A DNA stretch of 64,000 bases. Source: CAMLIZ01 sp040758375 (GTDB taxonomy: Bacteria; Pseudomonadota; Gammaproteobacteria; Burkholderiales; Burkholderiaceae_C). Position 1 is the stretch's first letter. Every line of letters starts with the position of its first letter. The stretch covers positions 10,563 through 74,562 of the forward strand of contig JBFLWE010000016.1 in assembly GCA_040758375.1 (NCBI GenBank), given 5' to 3'. Shown one piece after another: positions 33,318 to 42,965 of the stretch. The position numbers and the translations under genes are program-made. Under the pieces are notes generated by a model. It ran no database searches, was not told the DNA's origin, and worked only from the letters and a program-made list of their open reading frames with translations.

Positions 33318-34735
33318 CGCGCCACCTTCATGTCTTCCGCCGCGGGCTCCCACCCGCCGCCGACCGCGCGGTACAAGGCCACCCACGCAGCCACCCGTTC
33401 CCGCTGCACCCCCACCAGCACCGCCTGCGCGTTGAGCGCGAGCCGCCGTGCATCTTCCATGTCGATCAGGCTGCCGGCGCCCACTTCCCAGCGCTTCTGC
33501 GCCGCGGCGAAGTGCTCGCGGTAGCCCTGCGCCGCGCGCTCGGCATCGGCCTGCCGGCGCTCGGCGGCGTCCAGCCGCACCAGCGCCTCTTCCACCTCGC
33601 GCACCGCCTGCCGCACGCGCTGCTCGTAGGCGGCCCGCGCCTCGTCGAAGCGTGCCTTGGCCGCGTCGAGCCCGGCGCGGCGACGGCCGGCGTCGAACAG
33701 CGGAATGTCGACCTGCGGGCCGATGCTCCAGGACGTGCCCTCGGTCGTGACATCGCCGCTGCGCACCGCGCTGCGGCCGATGCTGCCGCCCAGCAGCAGG
33801 CGCGGGTAGCGCAGCGCATCGGCCACGCCCACGTCGCCGGCGGCCGCGCGCAGTTCGCGTTCGGCGGCGGCGATGTCGGGCCGCTGCGCCAGCGTCTGCG
33901 CCGGCAGCGTCTGCACCGCAAAGGCCGCCGGCAGCGGCAGGCGGGCCGCGCGCTCGCCCAGGCGCTGGCGCAGCGCGGGCTCCTGCAGGCCGGTCAACGC
34001 CACCATCGCCTTTACCGCCGCATCGCATTCGGCCCGTTGCGCCACCAGCCGCGTGGCCGCCTCGGCCGCCCCGGCGGTGGCCAGCGCACCGACAGCCGGC
34101 GCATCGAACCCGGCGTTCACCTTGGCGCGGGTGAGATCCGCGTTGCGGCCCTGCGACCGGGCATCCTCGGCGTACAGCGCGGCCAGCGCCTCGCAGGCGC
34201 GGTAGCCGATGTACAGGCTGGCGGTTTCCGCGGCCAGGCTCACGCGCGCGTCGTGCCAGGCCAGCGCGCTGCCTTCGGCGCGGGCTTCGGCCGCCGCCAT
34301 GCCGTGGCGCACGCCGCCGAAAAGGTCGATCTCCCATCCCAGCTGGCCGGTGACCCCGGCGGTGCTGAACGGCACCGGCGCCTGCAGCTCGTTGCGCTGG
34401 CGGCCGGCGCTGAGGCTCGCGTCGAGCGAAGGCCACAGGGCCGACCGCGCCTGGCGCAGGCCGGCGCGCGCCTGCGCCAGGCGTGCTGCCGCCTGCGCCA
34501 GGGTCGGGCTGGTGCGCTGCGTCTGGTCGATCAGCGCCGGCAGCAGCGGGTCGTCGAACCGGCTCCACCAGTCACGCAAAGCCGCCGCGTCGCCGCCATG
34601 CGGCAAGGGCGCATGCCAGGCGTGGGCCCGCAGCGCCGGCGGCGTCGCGTCGGGCGCCGTGGCGCAGCCGGCGGCCAAGGTGCCCGCCAGGGTGGCGACG
34701 GCCGCGGCATGCAGCGTCCATCGGGTCCGGGTCAT
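33314..34735 (-). CDS. RND efflux outer-membrane factor, NodT family lipoprotein
   Basis: 473 residues with a lipoprotein signal ending LAAGC at about residue 24. The TolC-like fold is indicated by two repeats of long Ala/Arg/Leu-rich helices and by SAGRQRNELQAP and LLGGSIGRSAVRSG strand segments. It provides the channel through the outer membrane for the pump. The stop overlaps the adaptor start by four bases, so the two are coupled. It begins 31 bases after the TetR gene. Confidence 0.92.
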   Translation of the reverse strand: MTRTRWTLHAAAVATLAGTLAAGCATAPDATPPALRAHAWHAPLPHGGDAAALRDWWSRFDDPLLPALIDQTQRTSPTLAQAAARLAQARAGLRQARSALWPSLDASLSAGRQRNELQAPVPFSTAGVTGQLGWEIDLFGGVRHGMAAAEARAEGSALAWHDARVSLAAETASLYIGYRACEALAALYAEDARSQGRNADLTRAKVNAGFDAPAVGALATAGAAEAATRLVAQRAECDAAVKAMVALTGLQEPALRQRLGERAARLPLPAAFAVQTLPAQTLAQRPDIAAAERELRAAAGDVGVADALRYPRLLLGGSIGRSAVRSGDVTTEGTSWSIGPQVDIPLFDAGRRRAGLDAAKARFDEARAAYEQRVRQAVREVEEALVRLDAAERRQADAERAAQGYREHFAAAQKRWEVGAGSLIDMEDARRLALNAQAVLVGVQRERVAAWVALYRAVGGGWEPAAEDMKVAR

Positions 34736-34766
34736 CGAGTCGGTCCTCCTGTCGTGCGGCGCCGTG

Positions 34767-35441
34767 TCAGGCGCCGTGGGCCCGGCGCTTGTGGCGCTCG
34801 TGGGCGACGATGGCGCAGCCCCACTCCACCATGCGGTCGAGCGCGCGCTGCAGCGCCTCGTGGCCGTCGATCAGCGAGGGCCGCAGCGCCAGGTAGAAAT
34901 CGCGCGAGATGCAGAAGTCCTGTGCCATCGCGATCAGTCCGTTCACCAGCTGGTGCACGGCATCGTCGGGTTCGGGCAGGCCGATGTGGCGCGCGACCGC
35001 GGCACAGATCGCCTCGTACTGCGGACGGATCTGGCCGATCATGGCCTCCAGGTAGCCGGGGCTGGGGTCGGCCATCTCGCGCAGGTGCAGCTTCATCGTC
35101 TGCACGCCTTCGGGGTGGCCGACCAGCTGGACAAAGGCGGCCAGCAGCAGGCGCAGCGCATCCTCCAGCGGCAGGTCGGGCGCCTTCAGCCCGGCGAATT
35201 GCGCGGAGATCTCGCGCACCGGCACCAGCAGCACCTCGCGGTACAGGCCTTCCTTGCCACCGAAGTGGTAGTGGATGGCCGCGATGTTCAGCTCGGCCGC
35301 CTGACAGATCTCGCGCGTGGAGGCCTTGTCGAAACCCTTTTCCGCAAAGATCTGCGCGGCCACCCGAAGCAAGCGCTCACGCGCCCGTGCGCCGCGGTCG
35401 AGCGGTTCGGCAACATCGGAAGGGCGCGGCACAGGAGGCAT
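34767..35441 (-). CDS. TetR family regulator of the RND efflux operon
   Basis: 224 residues. The helix-turn-helix is EKGFDKASTREICQAAELNIAAIHYHFGGKEGL, spanning about residues 34-66. The C-terminal half, with LREMADPSPGYLEAMI and QDFCISRDFYLAL, resembles the ligand domain of CecR (YbiH)-type regulators. It is transcribed first, ahead of the pump genes, and an inverted repeat lies 18 bases upstream of its start. Autoregulation and repression of the pump are likely. The ligand is unknown. Confidence 0.9.
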   Translation of the reverse strand: MPPVPRPSDVAEPLDRGARARERLLRVAAQIFAEKGFDKASTREICQAAELNIAAIHYHFGGKEGLYREVLLVPVREISAQFAGLKAPDLPLEDALRLLLAAFVQLVGHPEGVQTMKLHLREMADPSPGYLEAMIGQIRPQYEAICAAVARHIGLPEPDDAVHQLVNGLIAMAQDFCISRDFYLALRPSLIDGHEALQRALDRMVEWGCAIVAHERHKRRAHGA

Positions 35442-35458
35442 CGCGCGATGCTAGCAAC

Positions 35459-35482
35459 TGAATCAAGCGTTTGCTTGAATCA
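35459..35482. promoter_or_regulatory. Putative TetR operator
   Basis: A 24-base element centred on TCAAGC-GTTT-GCTTGA, with TGAA/GAATCA-like flanks on both sides. It is the only clear palindrome before the TetR start codon (35441) and lies in an AT-richer stretch. The placement fits autorepression. Confidence 0.55.
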
Positions 35483-35534
35483 CCGCGACAGCAAACTAGG
35501 GGTTGACCCCCCACAGCCGCTCTTGCCGCAGCCG

Positions 35535-36560
<1,026 letters not shown>

Positions 36561-36590
36561 CGGGATTCAGAGGACACGGCGCCCGGCCGC

Positions 36591-39500
36591 TCAGGCCGGC
36601 ACGGCCGCCGTAGCATACCGGCTCACCAGCGCCAGAAGATCTTCTTCCGCATAGGGCTTGCCCAGGTAGTGATCGACGCCGAGTTCTGCTGCGTAGTCGC
36701 GGTGCTTCTGCGCGATGCGCGAGGTGATCATGATCACCGGCAGGTCGCGCCAGCGCTCGTCGCCGCGCATGTTGCGCACCAGGTCGAAGCCGTCCATGCG
36801 CGGCATCTCGATGTCCGACAACACCACCGCCGGCCGCTCCTCGGCCAGGCGTTCCAGGCCTTCCAGCCCGTCCTTGGCCAGCGCGACACGGTAGCCCTCG
36901 CGCACCAGCAGGCGCTGCGTGACGCGGCGCACCGTGAGCGAGTCGTCGACGACCAGCACCAGCGGCGCCTGCGCCACCGCCGGCTCCTGCGCCGCCGCCA
37001 CCGCCGCCACGCTGGACAACGGCGTGGCATGCGCCTCGCGCATCTGCGCCCAGGCGGCCTCGCCGTACAGCGTGGCCAGCGCGACCGGGTTGTAGATCAG
37101 CGCCACCGCGCCGGAGGCCAGCAGCGTCATGCCGGCCAGGCCGGGCAGGCGCGAGAGCTGCTGCCCCAGGTTCTTGACCACCACTTCCTGGTTGCCCAGC
37201 ACTTCGTCGACGTGCAGCGCGATGCGCTGCTGCGCGCTGCGCACGATCACCACCGGCAGCGTGCGGCCGCCTTCGGTGCCGCGGGCACTGGATTGCAGCA
37301 ACGCGCCCAGCCAGAAGAAGGGCAGCTGCCGGTCGCCGAAGGCGTACTGCCCGGCGGCATAGGCCTGGTCGATCTCCTGCGGCTTGGAGCGCCGCACGAT
37401 CTCGATCAGCGTGGAGGGAATCGCCACGGTGGTGTCGCCGCAGCGCACCATCACCACCTGCGTCACCGCGGTGGTCAGCGGCACCACCAGCTTGAAGCTG
37501 GTGCCCTGGCCCACGGCGGTGGCCGTCTCGATGCGGCCGCCCATCGCGTTGACCTCGTTGCGCACCACGTCCATGCCGATGCCCCGGCCGGCGAGCTCGG
37601 TGACGGTCTCGGCGGTGGAGAAGCCCGGCGTGAAGATCAGGTTGGCCAGGTCGCCTTGCGACGGCTGGGCGTCGGCTGTGAGCAGCCCCATCTGCACGCC
37701 GCGCTCGCGGATGCGCTGCAGGTTCAGGCCCGCGCCGTCGTCGCGGAACTCGATGCCGACTTCGTTGCCTTCCTGCGTGAGCACCACGGTGATCTGGCCC
37801 GAAGGGTCCTTGCCCGCCGACTGGCGCGCCTCGGGGGGCTCGATGCCATGGGTCACGCAGTTGCGCAGCAGGTGCTCGAAGGCGGCCGTCATGCGGTCGA
37901 GCACGCCGCGGTCGACTTCGATCGAGCCGCCCACGATGTCCAGCCGCACCTGCTTGCCGGTTTCCTTGGCGGCCTGTCGCACCACGCGGTACAGGCGCTC
38001 CGACAATCCCTCGAACTCCACCATGCGGGTGCGCAGCAGGTCGTCCTGCAGGTCGCGCGTGAGCCGCGCCTGCGCGGCCAGCTCGTCTTCGGCCGACTGC
38101 AGCGTGCGCTGCAGGCTGCGTTGCACGGTGGCCACGTCATTCACCGACTCGGCCATCATGCGGGTGAGTTCCTGGAAGCGCGTGAAGCGGTCGAACTCCA
38201 GCGGATCGAAGGCCTGGGCCTGCGCCTTGGCCTGCTCCATGCGCGAGGTGATCTGCGTCTCGGCCTGCAGCTCGATGTCGCGCAGCTGGCGGCGCAGACG
38301 GTCCAGGTTTTCCGTCAGGTCGGTCAGCGAGCTCTTCATCTGCGTCACGTCGGACTCGATGCGCGAGCGCGTGATCGACACCTCGCCGGCGTGGTTGACC
38401 AGGCGGTCGAGCAGCGGGGCGCGCACGCGCACCGAGGCATGGTGGCCGGCACCCGGCAGGGCACGCTCGGCCTGCAGGCGGGCCTGCACCGCGCGGCTGC
38501 CGACGAAGCGGCTCCAGTCGATGACGGCCGGCAACGGCTGCGCGTCGGTGGGCGGCGTCGCCGCGGCAGGCTGCTCTGCCCGAGGTGCTTCGTCCACGGG
38601 CGTTTGCGCCACCGGCTCCGGCTCCGGCGTCGCGGCCGCGGCCGGCACGACCGGCGCTTCAGCCGCCAGCGGCACCAATGGCTGGGCGGGCAGCACCGGA
38701 GGCGGCACCTCCTCGCGCATGGCCTCTTCCACCGCCGCGGTGGCTTGTGCATACGCAGCGGCATCGCGCGAACGCAGGTTGTCGAAGCGTGCCTGCAAGG
38801 CATCGACACGGCCCTCGAGCGGCTCGACGTCGGCCGCCACGATGTCGCCACGCTGCATCAGGTGTTCGATCGCCGTTTCGAGGCGGTGGGCCATCTCGCC
38901 CAGCCGCATGGCGCCGGCCAGGCGGGCACCCCCCTTGAGCGTGTGCAGCGTGCGCATGCACGCGGTGGCGGCGCCACCGTCGGCCGGGCGCTGCACCCAC
39001 TCGCGCATGCGGGCGGCCAGTTGCGGCAGCAGCTCCTGGCCCTCTTCCTCGAAGATCGGGAACAGCTCGGCATCGATCGCGTCGACCGCATCGATGTCGT
39101 CCTCGTCGTCCAGCGCGTCGGCGCGCGCCGTGACGGTGCGGCGCTCCACCTGCGGCAGCGCGGACAGGGTCTTCAGTTCGGCATGGCCCAGCTCGCCGAA
39201 CGCGGTGGGCACGGAGGGTAGGGCCGACGGCGCCGGCTGCTCGGGCGCGGCAGGCGCCGGCACCTCGACCTGCACTTCTTCTATCGCGGGCGCTTCGTCG
39301 GCCGGCACTTCAACCACGGGCACCTCGGCCACCGGTGCCACCAGCTCCTCGGCTTCCTGCGGCACCGGCTCCGGCAGCACTTCTTCCGGCTCGATGGCGG
39401 TGCCCAGCGCCTGCATGCGCTGCGCAGCCTGCAACTCGTGTGCGGCCAGCCGTTGCAGCAACTCGGCCGGCACTTCCTTCAGGAAGCCGGCGGCGAACTG

Positions 39501-42500
39501 GTGCAGCAGGCGGCGGATCTCTTCCGCCGCGTCGATGAACAGCCGCGCCTCTTCGGCGTCGCCGCGCCCGATGGCATGCGAGCGCATCAGCGCATGCTCC
39601 AGCGTGCGCGCCAGATGCGAGAGGTCGGCGAAACCGACGGTGGCCGAGTTGCCCGCCAGCGAATGCGCCATCGCGATCGCATGGTCACCCACCGGCCGGT
39701 GCAGCTCGAGCGACCACTCGGCAAGCTCGGTGGACAGGCGGCGCGACAGCTCGTCGGCCTCGTTGAGGTAGATGTTGAACAGCGGGATGCTGATGCGCAG
39801 CGACCCCACCACCTTCACGTTCTCGGGCTCCACCGGCTCGGCCGGCGCCGGCTCGGGCCGAGGCTGCGCTTCCAGATCGGGCAGCGCAAGATCGAGGCCC
39901 GCCGGGACGGTCTGCGGCGCGGCCTGCTCGGCATCGGACAGGTCGAGCTCGATGGTCTGCACCGGTTCGGCGACGGGCGCCTTCGGCTCCTGGCCCAGGT
40001 CGAGGTCGAAGGACACATCTTCCATGCCGGGCTTGAGCACCGCGGTCGTCTCGGCCGGGGTCGGCTCCTCCGGCAGCGAGAACTCGGCACTGAAGGCCTC
40101 GGCATCGAGTTCCACCGCGTCGGCGCTGGCGAGCTCGGGGACCTCGATCGCCGGCTCCTGCAGCGCGGGCAGCGGCGTGGCCTCTTGCTCGGCCGGCACG
40201 GCGGCCAGCGACAGCGCCTCGGCGCTCGGCAGCTCGGGCACGACGGCGCTCAACGGCAGCGCCGGTTCGGGCGCTGCAGGTGCCGGCGCAGCGGCACCGG
40301 GCAAGCCCAGCGCTTCGGCACGGCCTTCCAGGCGCAACGCGTCGGCCACCTTGCGCACCGCCTGTGCGTCGTGGCCGCCGGTGCGGCGCGCGGCGATGGC
40401 TTCGATCCAGTCGCCCAGGTACGCCAGCGCATCGCGCGTCACGCCCAGCAGCGCGTCGTCGGCGCGCGGCGCATCGGCCAGGCGCGCGTTGTACAGCTGC
40501 TCGCAGGACCACGCGGCTTCGCCGAAGTCGCTCAAGCCCACCATGCGCGAGCTGCCCTTGAGCGTGTGGAAGGCACGGCGCACGGTCGTGAGCTCGCCGA
40601 TGTTGTCGGGCTCGTCGCCCAGCGCCGCGAGCGCGTCGTGCGCGCCCTGCATCACCTCGCGCGCCTCTTCCAGGAAGATCTCGCGCATCTCGGCGTCGTC
40701 TTCCAGGCCGGTGGCACCGGGGGCCGCGGCCGCAGGGGCTGCCGGTGCCGGCGCCGGGGCCTGAGCAGCCGGAGCAGCGGCAGCTGCGGGTGCGGCCGGC
40801 AGGACCGGAAGCTCCGGCTGCAAGCTGGCGCCGGAGTAGGTGGAAACGAAGTCCGCCATGGCCTGCGCGAGCTCTTCGCGCACCGCCTGGCGCTGGCCGT
40901 CGTCTTGTGCGTGCTCGAGCGCCGCCTGGGCGGTGCTCATGGTCTCGGCCAGCACCGGCTGGTCGGCCACCAGCGCCTCGTGCGACAGGCGCTCCAGGTC
41001 GCGCGACACCTGCTCGATGCTCACCTCCGGGTGAGCCGCCGCCAGCGCCAGGTCGCGTGCTTGTTCGACCAGGCGGACCTCGCTCGCCTCAGGCGCTTCG
41101 GCCGCGGCAACAGGAGCACCACGCTCGCTGCGGCCCATCACCGCCCGCAGCGAACCGCTGGCGGCGTCGAACCGGAACAGCGATTTCGCGAGCTGCGGCT
41201 GCACGCTGAGCATGTCGATCAGGAAACCCAGCGCGCCCAGGTTGTCGGCCAGGCGGTCGAACACGCCGGTCTGCGCCGCGCGCTGCGGGTCGACCTCGGT
41301 GGTGGTGAGCGCGTCCACCTCGTCGCGCATGCGCACCACCGCCTGCGAGGCCTGCTCCATGCCCAGCACCGAGAGCACACCGCGCATGGCCTGCAGCTGG
41401 TTGGGCACGGGAATCAGCACCTCGCGCTCGGCCGGGTTGCGGAAGTACTGGTCGATCAGCTTTTCCACCTCGGACAGCGAGGCGCGCAGTTCCTGCACGA
41501 CGCTGCCCATGGTCTGGCGGTCGGAAACCCGGCGGTACAGGTCTTCCATCCAGGTTTCCAGCGGCTGCGACGGCTGGCCCGAGCGCACGCTGTCGATGCG
41601 AGCGCTCAGGCGCTGCACGCGGCTGGCTTCCTCGGGATGGTCGAACTCGCCGTCTTCCAGCGAGGCGTCGAGGTACAGCACCGCGGTGGCCACTTCCATG
41701 GCCAGCTCCGGGGTCGGCGCCTCGCCGCGGTTGACCGTGTGGTGCACCGCCTCCAGCAGCGCATCGGCCAGCCGGTCGCCCGAAGGGTACAGGCGCTTGA
41801 GCGAGTCGGCCACCAGCGCGAACTGCTCCGACAGGCCGGTCAGGCGGTGCAGCTCGCCGCCGGCGACGGCGGACCAGCCGTCCTTCGCGCCGGCCACGCG
41901 CTTGCGCGCCTGTGCGATCCAGGCGGGATCGAAACGGCCCAGGCGGGCTTCGTCGTAGTTGACGCGCGGCTTGCCGGTGAGCCCGAAGACGCGGCGCACG
42001 GCCGCCAGGCGCGGCGTGTCGGCCGTATCGGCCGCTTCGCCGGCTTGCGCGCAGAAGAACAGCAGGTCTTGCGCCAGCCGCTCCGAAACGTCGTGGCCGC
42101 CACGCTCGCAGATGCGCAATTGCGCGAGCAGGCGCGAGACGATGCGCTTGCTGTACAGATCGGCCGGCGGCATGCCGCGCGCCTGGCCTTCGAAGAACGC
42201 GCAAGCCAGCTGCCACAAGGTGGCGAGCTGGCGCTCACGCGTGCCGACGGCCAGGCCGGCAAACACGTCGCTCATGCGCTGCGCCGCCTGCGCCGACTGG
42301 CGCATCACGAGCAGCGATTGCGCCTCCACCAGCGCGCGGGTGTCGGCATCGGGCTGCCGCGGCGCCGCGCCCGGCTCGGTCGACAGCTCGCGCCAGCGCC
42401 AGTCGTGCTGCCACAGGTCGGCCGGGTGCACGCGGTCCACGTCGGCCAGCTCCTGCACCCGGCGGTAGGCGGGGAACAAGGCCAGCGTCGACACGGCCTT

Positions 42501-42872
42501 GCCCGCCAACCGGCGGCTCAGGTAGTCGAGCAGCGCGAACGACGCGTGTTCGATCGCTTCGACTGCGGCGGCGTTGAGCAGCTTGGGCTTGCCTGCCAGG
42601 CGCTGCACGGCCGCTTCGCTGGCGCGCAGCAGCGAGGCCGCGGCCGGCAGGCCCACCAGCTCCAGCGCGCCCACGCCCTGGTGCAGCTGCTGGCGCGCGT
42701 GGCGCAGCACGCCGGGGTCGACTGCATCGACATCGGAGCCGGACAACGCCTCGCTTTCCTTGACGAAGCGGCGCAGCGACTTGTGGGCCGCCTCGAGCGA
42801 CTTCCGCAGCTCATCCTGGACCCACGCCAGTGCGCTCAGGTCGTCGGTCATATCCGTGTCGCGTGCATCCAT
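36591..42872 (-). CDS. chpA: ChpA/PilL hybrid chemosensory histidine kinase of the Pil-Chp system
   Basis: 2093 residues. The N-terminal 740 residues are helical. Histidine phosphotransfer domains follow, with HTLKGS (about residue 768), HSLAGNSATVG (about 1067) and HTLKGGARLAG (about 1309), separated by long acidic Glu/Pro/Ala linkers. The CheA core has a dimer segment (NHAGEVSITRSR, about 1494), N box (HLLRNCVTHGIEPPE, about 1667) and G2 box (GRGIGMDV, about 1760). A CheW domain (about 1830-1950) and a receiver with LSDIEMPRMDGF (Asp about 2019) end the protein. It receives the PilJ signal and phosphorylates PilG and PilH, controlling type IV pili. An ATG at 42851 is an alternative start. 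Confidence 0.95.
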   Translation of the reverse strand: MDARDTDMTDDLSALAWVQDELRKSLEAAHKSLRRFVKESEALSGSDVDAVDPGVLRHARQQLHQGVGALELVGLPAAASLLRASEAAVQRLAGKPKLLNAAAVEAIEHASFALLDYLSRRLAGKAVSTLALFPAYRRVQELADVDRVHPADLWQHDWRWRELSTEPGAAPRQPDADTRALVEAQSLLVMRQSAQAAQRMSDVFAGLAVGTRERQLATLWQLACAFFEGQARGMPPADLYSKRIVSRLLAQLRICERGGHDVSERLAQDLLFFCAQAGEAADTADTPRLAAVRRVFGLTGKPRVNYDEARLGRFDPAWIAQARKRVAGAKDGWSAVAGGELHRLTGLSEQFALVADSLKRLYPSGDRLADALLEAVHHTVNRGEAPTPELAMEVATAVLYLDASLEDGEFDHPEEASRVQRLSARIDSVRSGQPSQPLETWMEDLYRRVSDRQTMGSVVQELRASLSEVEKLIDQYFRNPAEREVLIPVPNQLQAMRGVLSVLGMEQASQAVVRMRDEVDALTTTEVDPQRAAQTGVFDRLADNLGALGFLIDMLSVQPQLAKSLFRFDAASGSLRAVMGRSERGAPVAAAEAPEASEVRLVEQARDLALAAAHPEVSIEQVSRDLERLSHEALVADQPVLAETMSTAQAALEHAQDDGQRQAVREELAQAMADFVSTYSGASLQPELPVLPAAPAAAAAPAAQAPAPAPAAPAAAAPGATGLEDDAEMREIFLEEAREVMQGAHDALAALGDEPDNIGELTTVRRAFHTLKGSSRMVGLSDFGEAAWSCEQLYNARLADAPRADDALLGVTRDALAYLGDWIEAIAARRTGGHDAQAVRKVADALRLEGRAEALGLPGAAAPAPAAPEPALPLSAVVPELPSAEALSLAAVPAEQEATPLPALQEPAIEVPELASADAVELDAEAFSAEFSLPEEPTPAETTAVLKPGMEDVSFDLDLGQEPKAPVAEPVQTIELDLSDAEQAAPQTVPAGLDLALPDLEAQPRPEPAPAEPVEPENVKVVGSLRISIPLFNIYLNEADELSRRLSTELAEWSLELHRPVGDHAIAMAHSLAGNSATVGFADLSHLARTLEHALMRSHAIGRGDAEEARLFIDAAEEIRRLLHQFAAGFLKEVPAELLQRLAAHELQAAQRMQALGTAIEPEEVLPEPVPQEAEELVAPVAEVPVVEVPADEAPAIEEVQVEVPAPAAPEQPAPSALPSVPTAFGELGHAELKTLSALPQVERRTVTARADALDDEDDIDAVDAIDAELFPIFEEEGQELLPQLAARMREWVQRPADGGAATACMRTLHTLKGGARLAGAMRLGEMAHRLETAIEHLMQRGDIVAADVEPLEGRVDALQARFDNLRSRDAAAYAQATAAVEEAMREEVPPPVLPAQPLVPLAAEAPVVPAAAATPEPEPVAQTPVDEAPRAEQPAAATPPTDAQPLPAVIDWSRFVGSRAVQARLQAERALPGAGHHASVRVRAPLLDRLVNHAGEVSITRSRIESDVTQMKSSLTDLTENLDRLRRQLRDIELQAETQITSRMEQAKAQAQAFDPLEFDRFTRFQELTRMMAESVNDVATVQRSLQRTLQSAEDELAAQARLTRDLQDDLLRTRMVEFEGLSERLYRVVRQAAKETGKQVRLDIVGGSIEVDRGVLDRMTAAFEHLLRNCVTHGIEPPEARQSAGKDPSGQITVVLTQEGNEVGIEFRDDGAGLNLQRIRERGVQMGLLTADAQPSQGDLANLIFTPGFSTAETVTELAGRGIGMDVVRNEVNAMGGRIETATAVGQGTSFKLVVPLTTAVTQVVMVRCGDTTVAIPSTLIEIVRRSKPQEIDQAYAAGQYAFGDRQLPFFWLGALLQSSARGTEGGRTLPVVIVRSAQQRIALHVDEVLGNQEVVVKNLGQQLSRLPGLAGMTLLASGAVALIYNPVALATLYGEAAWAQMREAHATPLSSVAAVAAAQEPAVAQAPLVLVVDDSLTVRRVTQRLLVREGYRVALAKDGLEGLERLAEERPAVVLSDIEMPRMDGFDLVRNMRGDERWRDLPVIMITSRIAQKHRDYAAELGVDHYLGKPYAEEDLLALVSRYATAAVPA

Positions 42873-42892
42873 CGTGGGCTCATCTGATATGC

Positions 42893-42929
42893 AAAAACCG
42901 CTTCAGGACCGGACAGGCTCCTGAAGCGG
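42893..42929 (-). terminator. Intrinsic terminator between pilJ and chpA
   Basis: Perfect 11-base stem CCGCTTCAGGA / TCCTGAAGCGG (42898-42908 and 42919-42929) with a 10-base loop, followed on the minus strand by five T residues. It lies 37 bases past the pilJ stop and about 21 bases before the chpA start, so it splits the pil-chp cluster. Confidence 0.8.
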
Positions 42930-42965
42930 GCAGTGGAGCAACCGTTCGCGCCGCAAGACGCGGCT

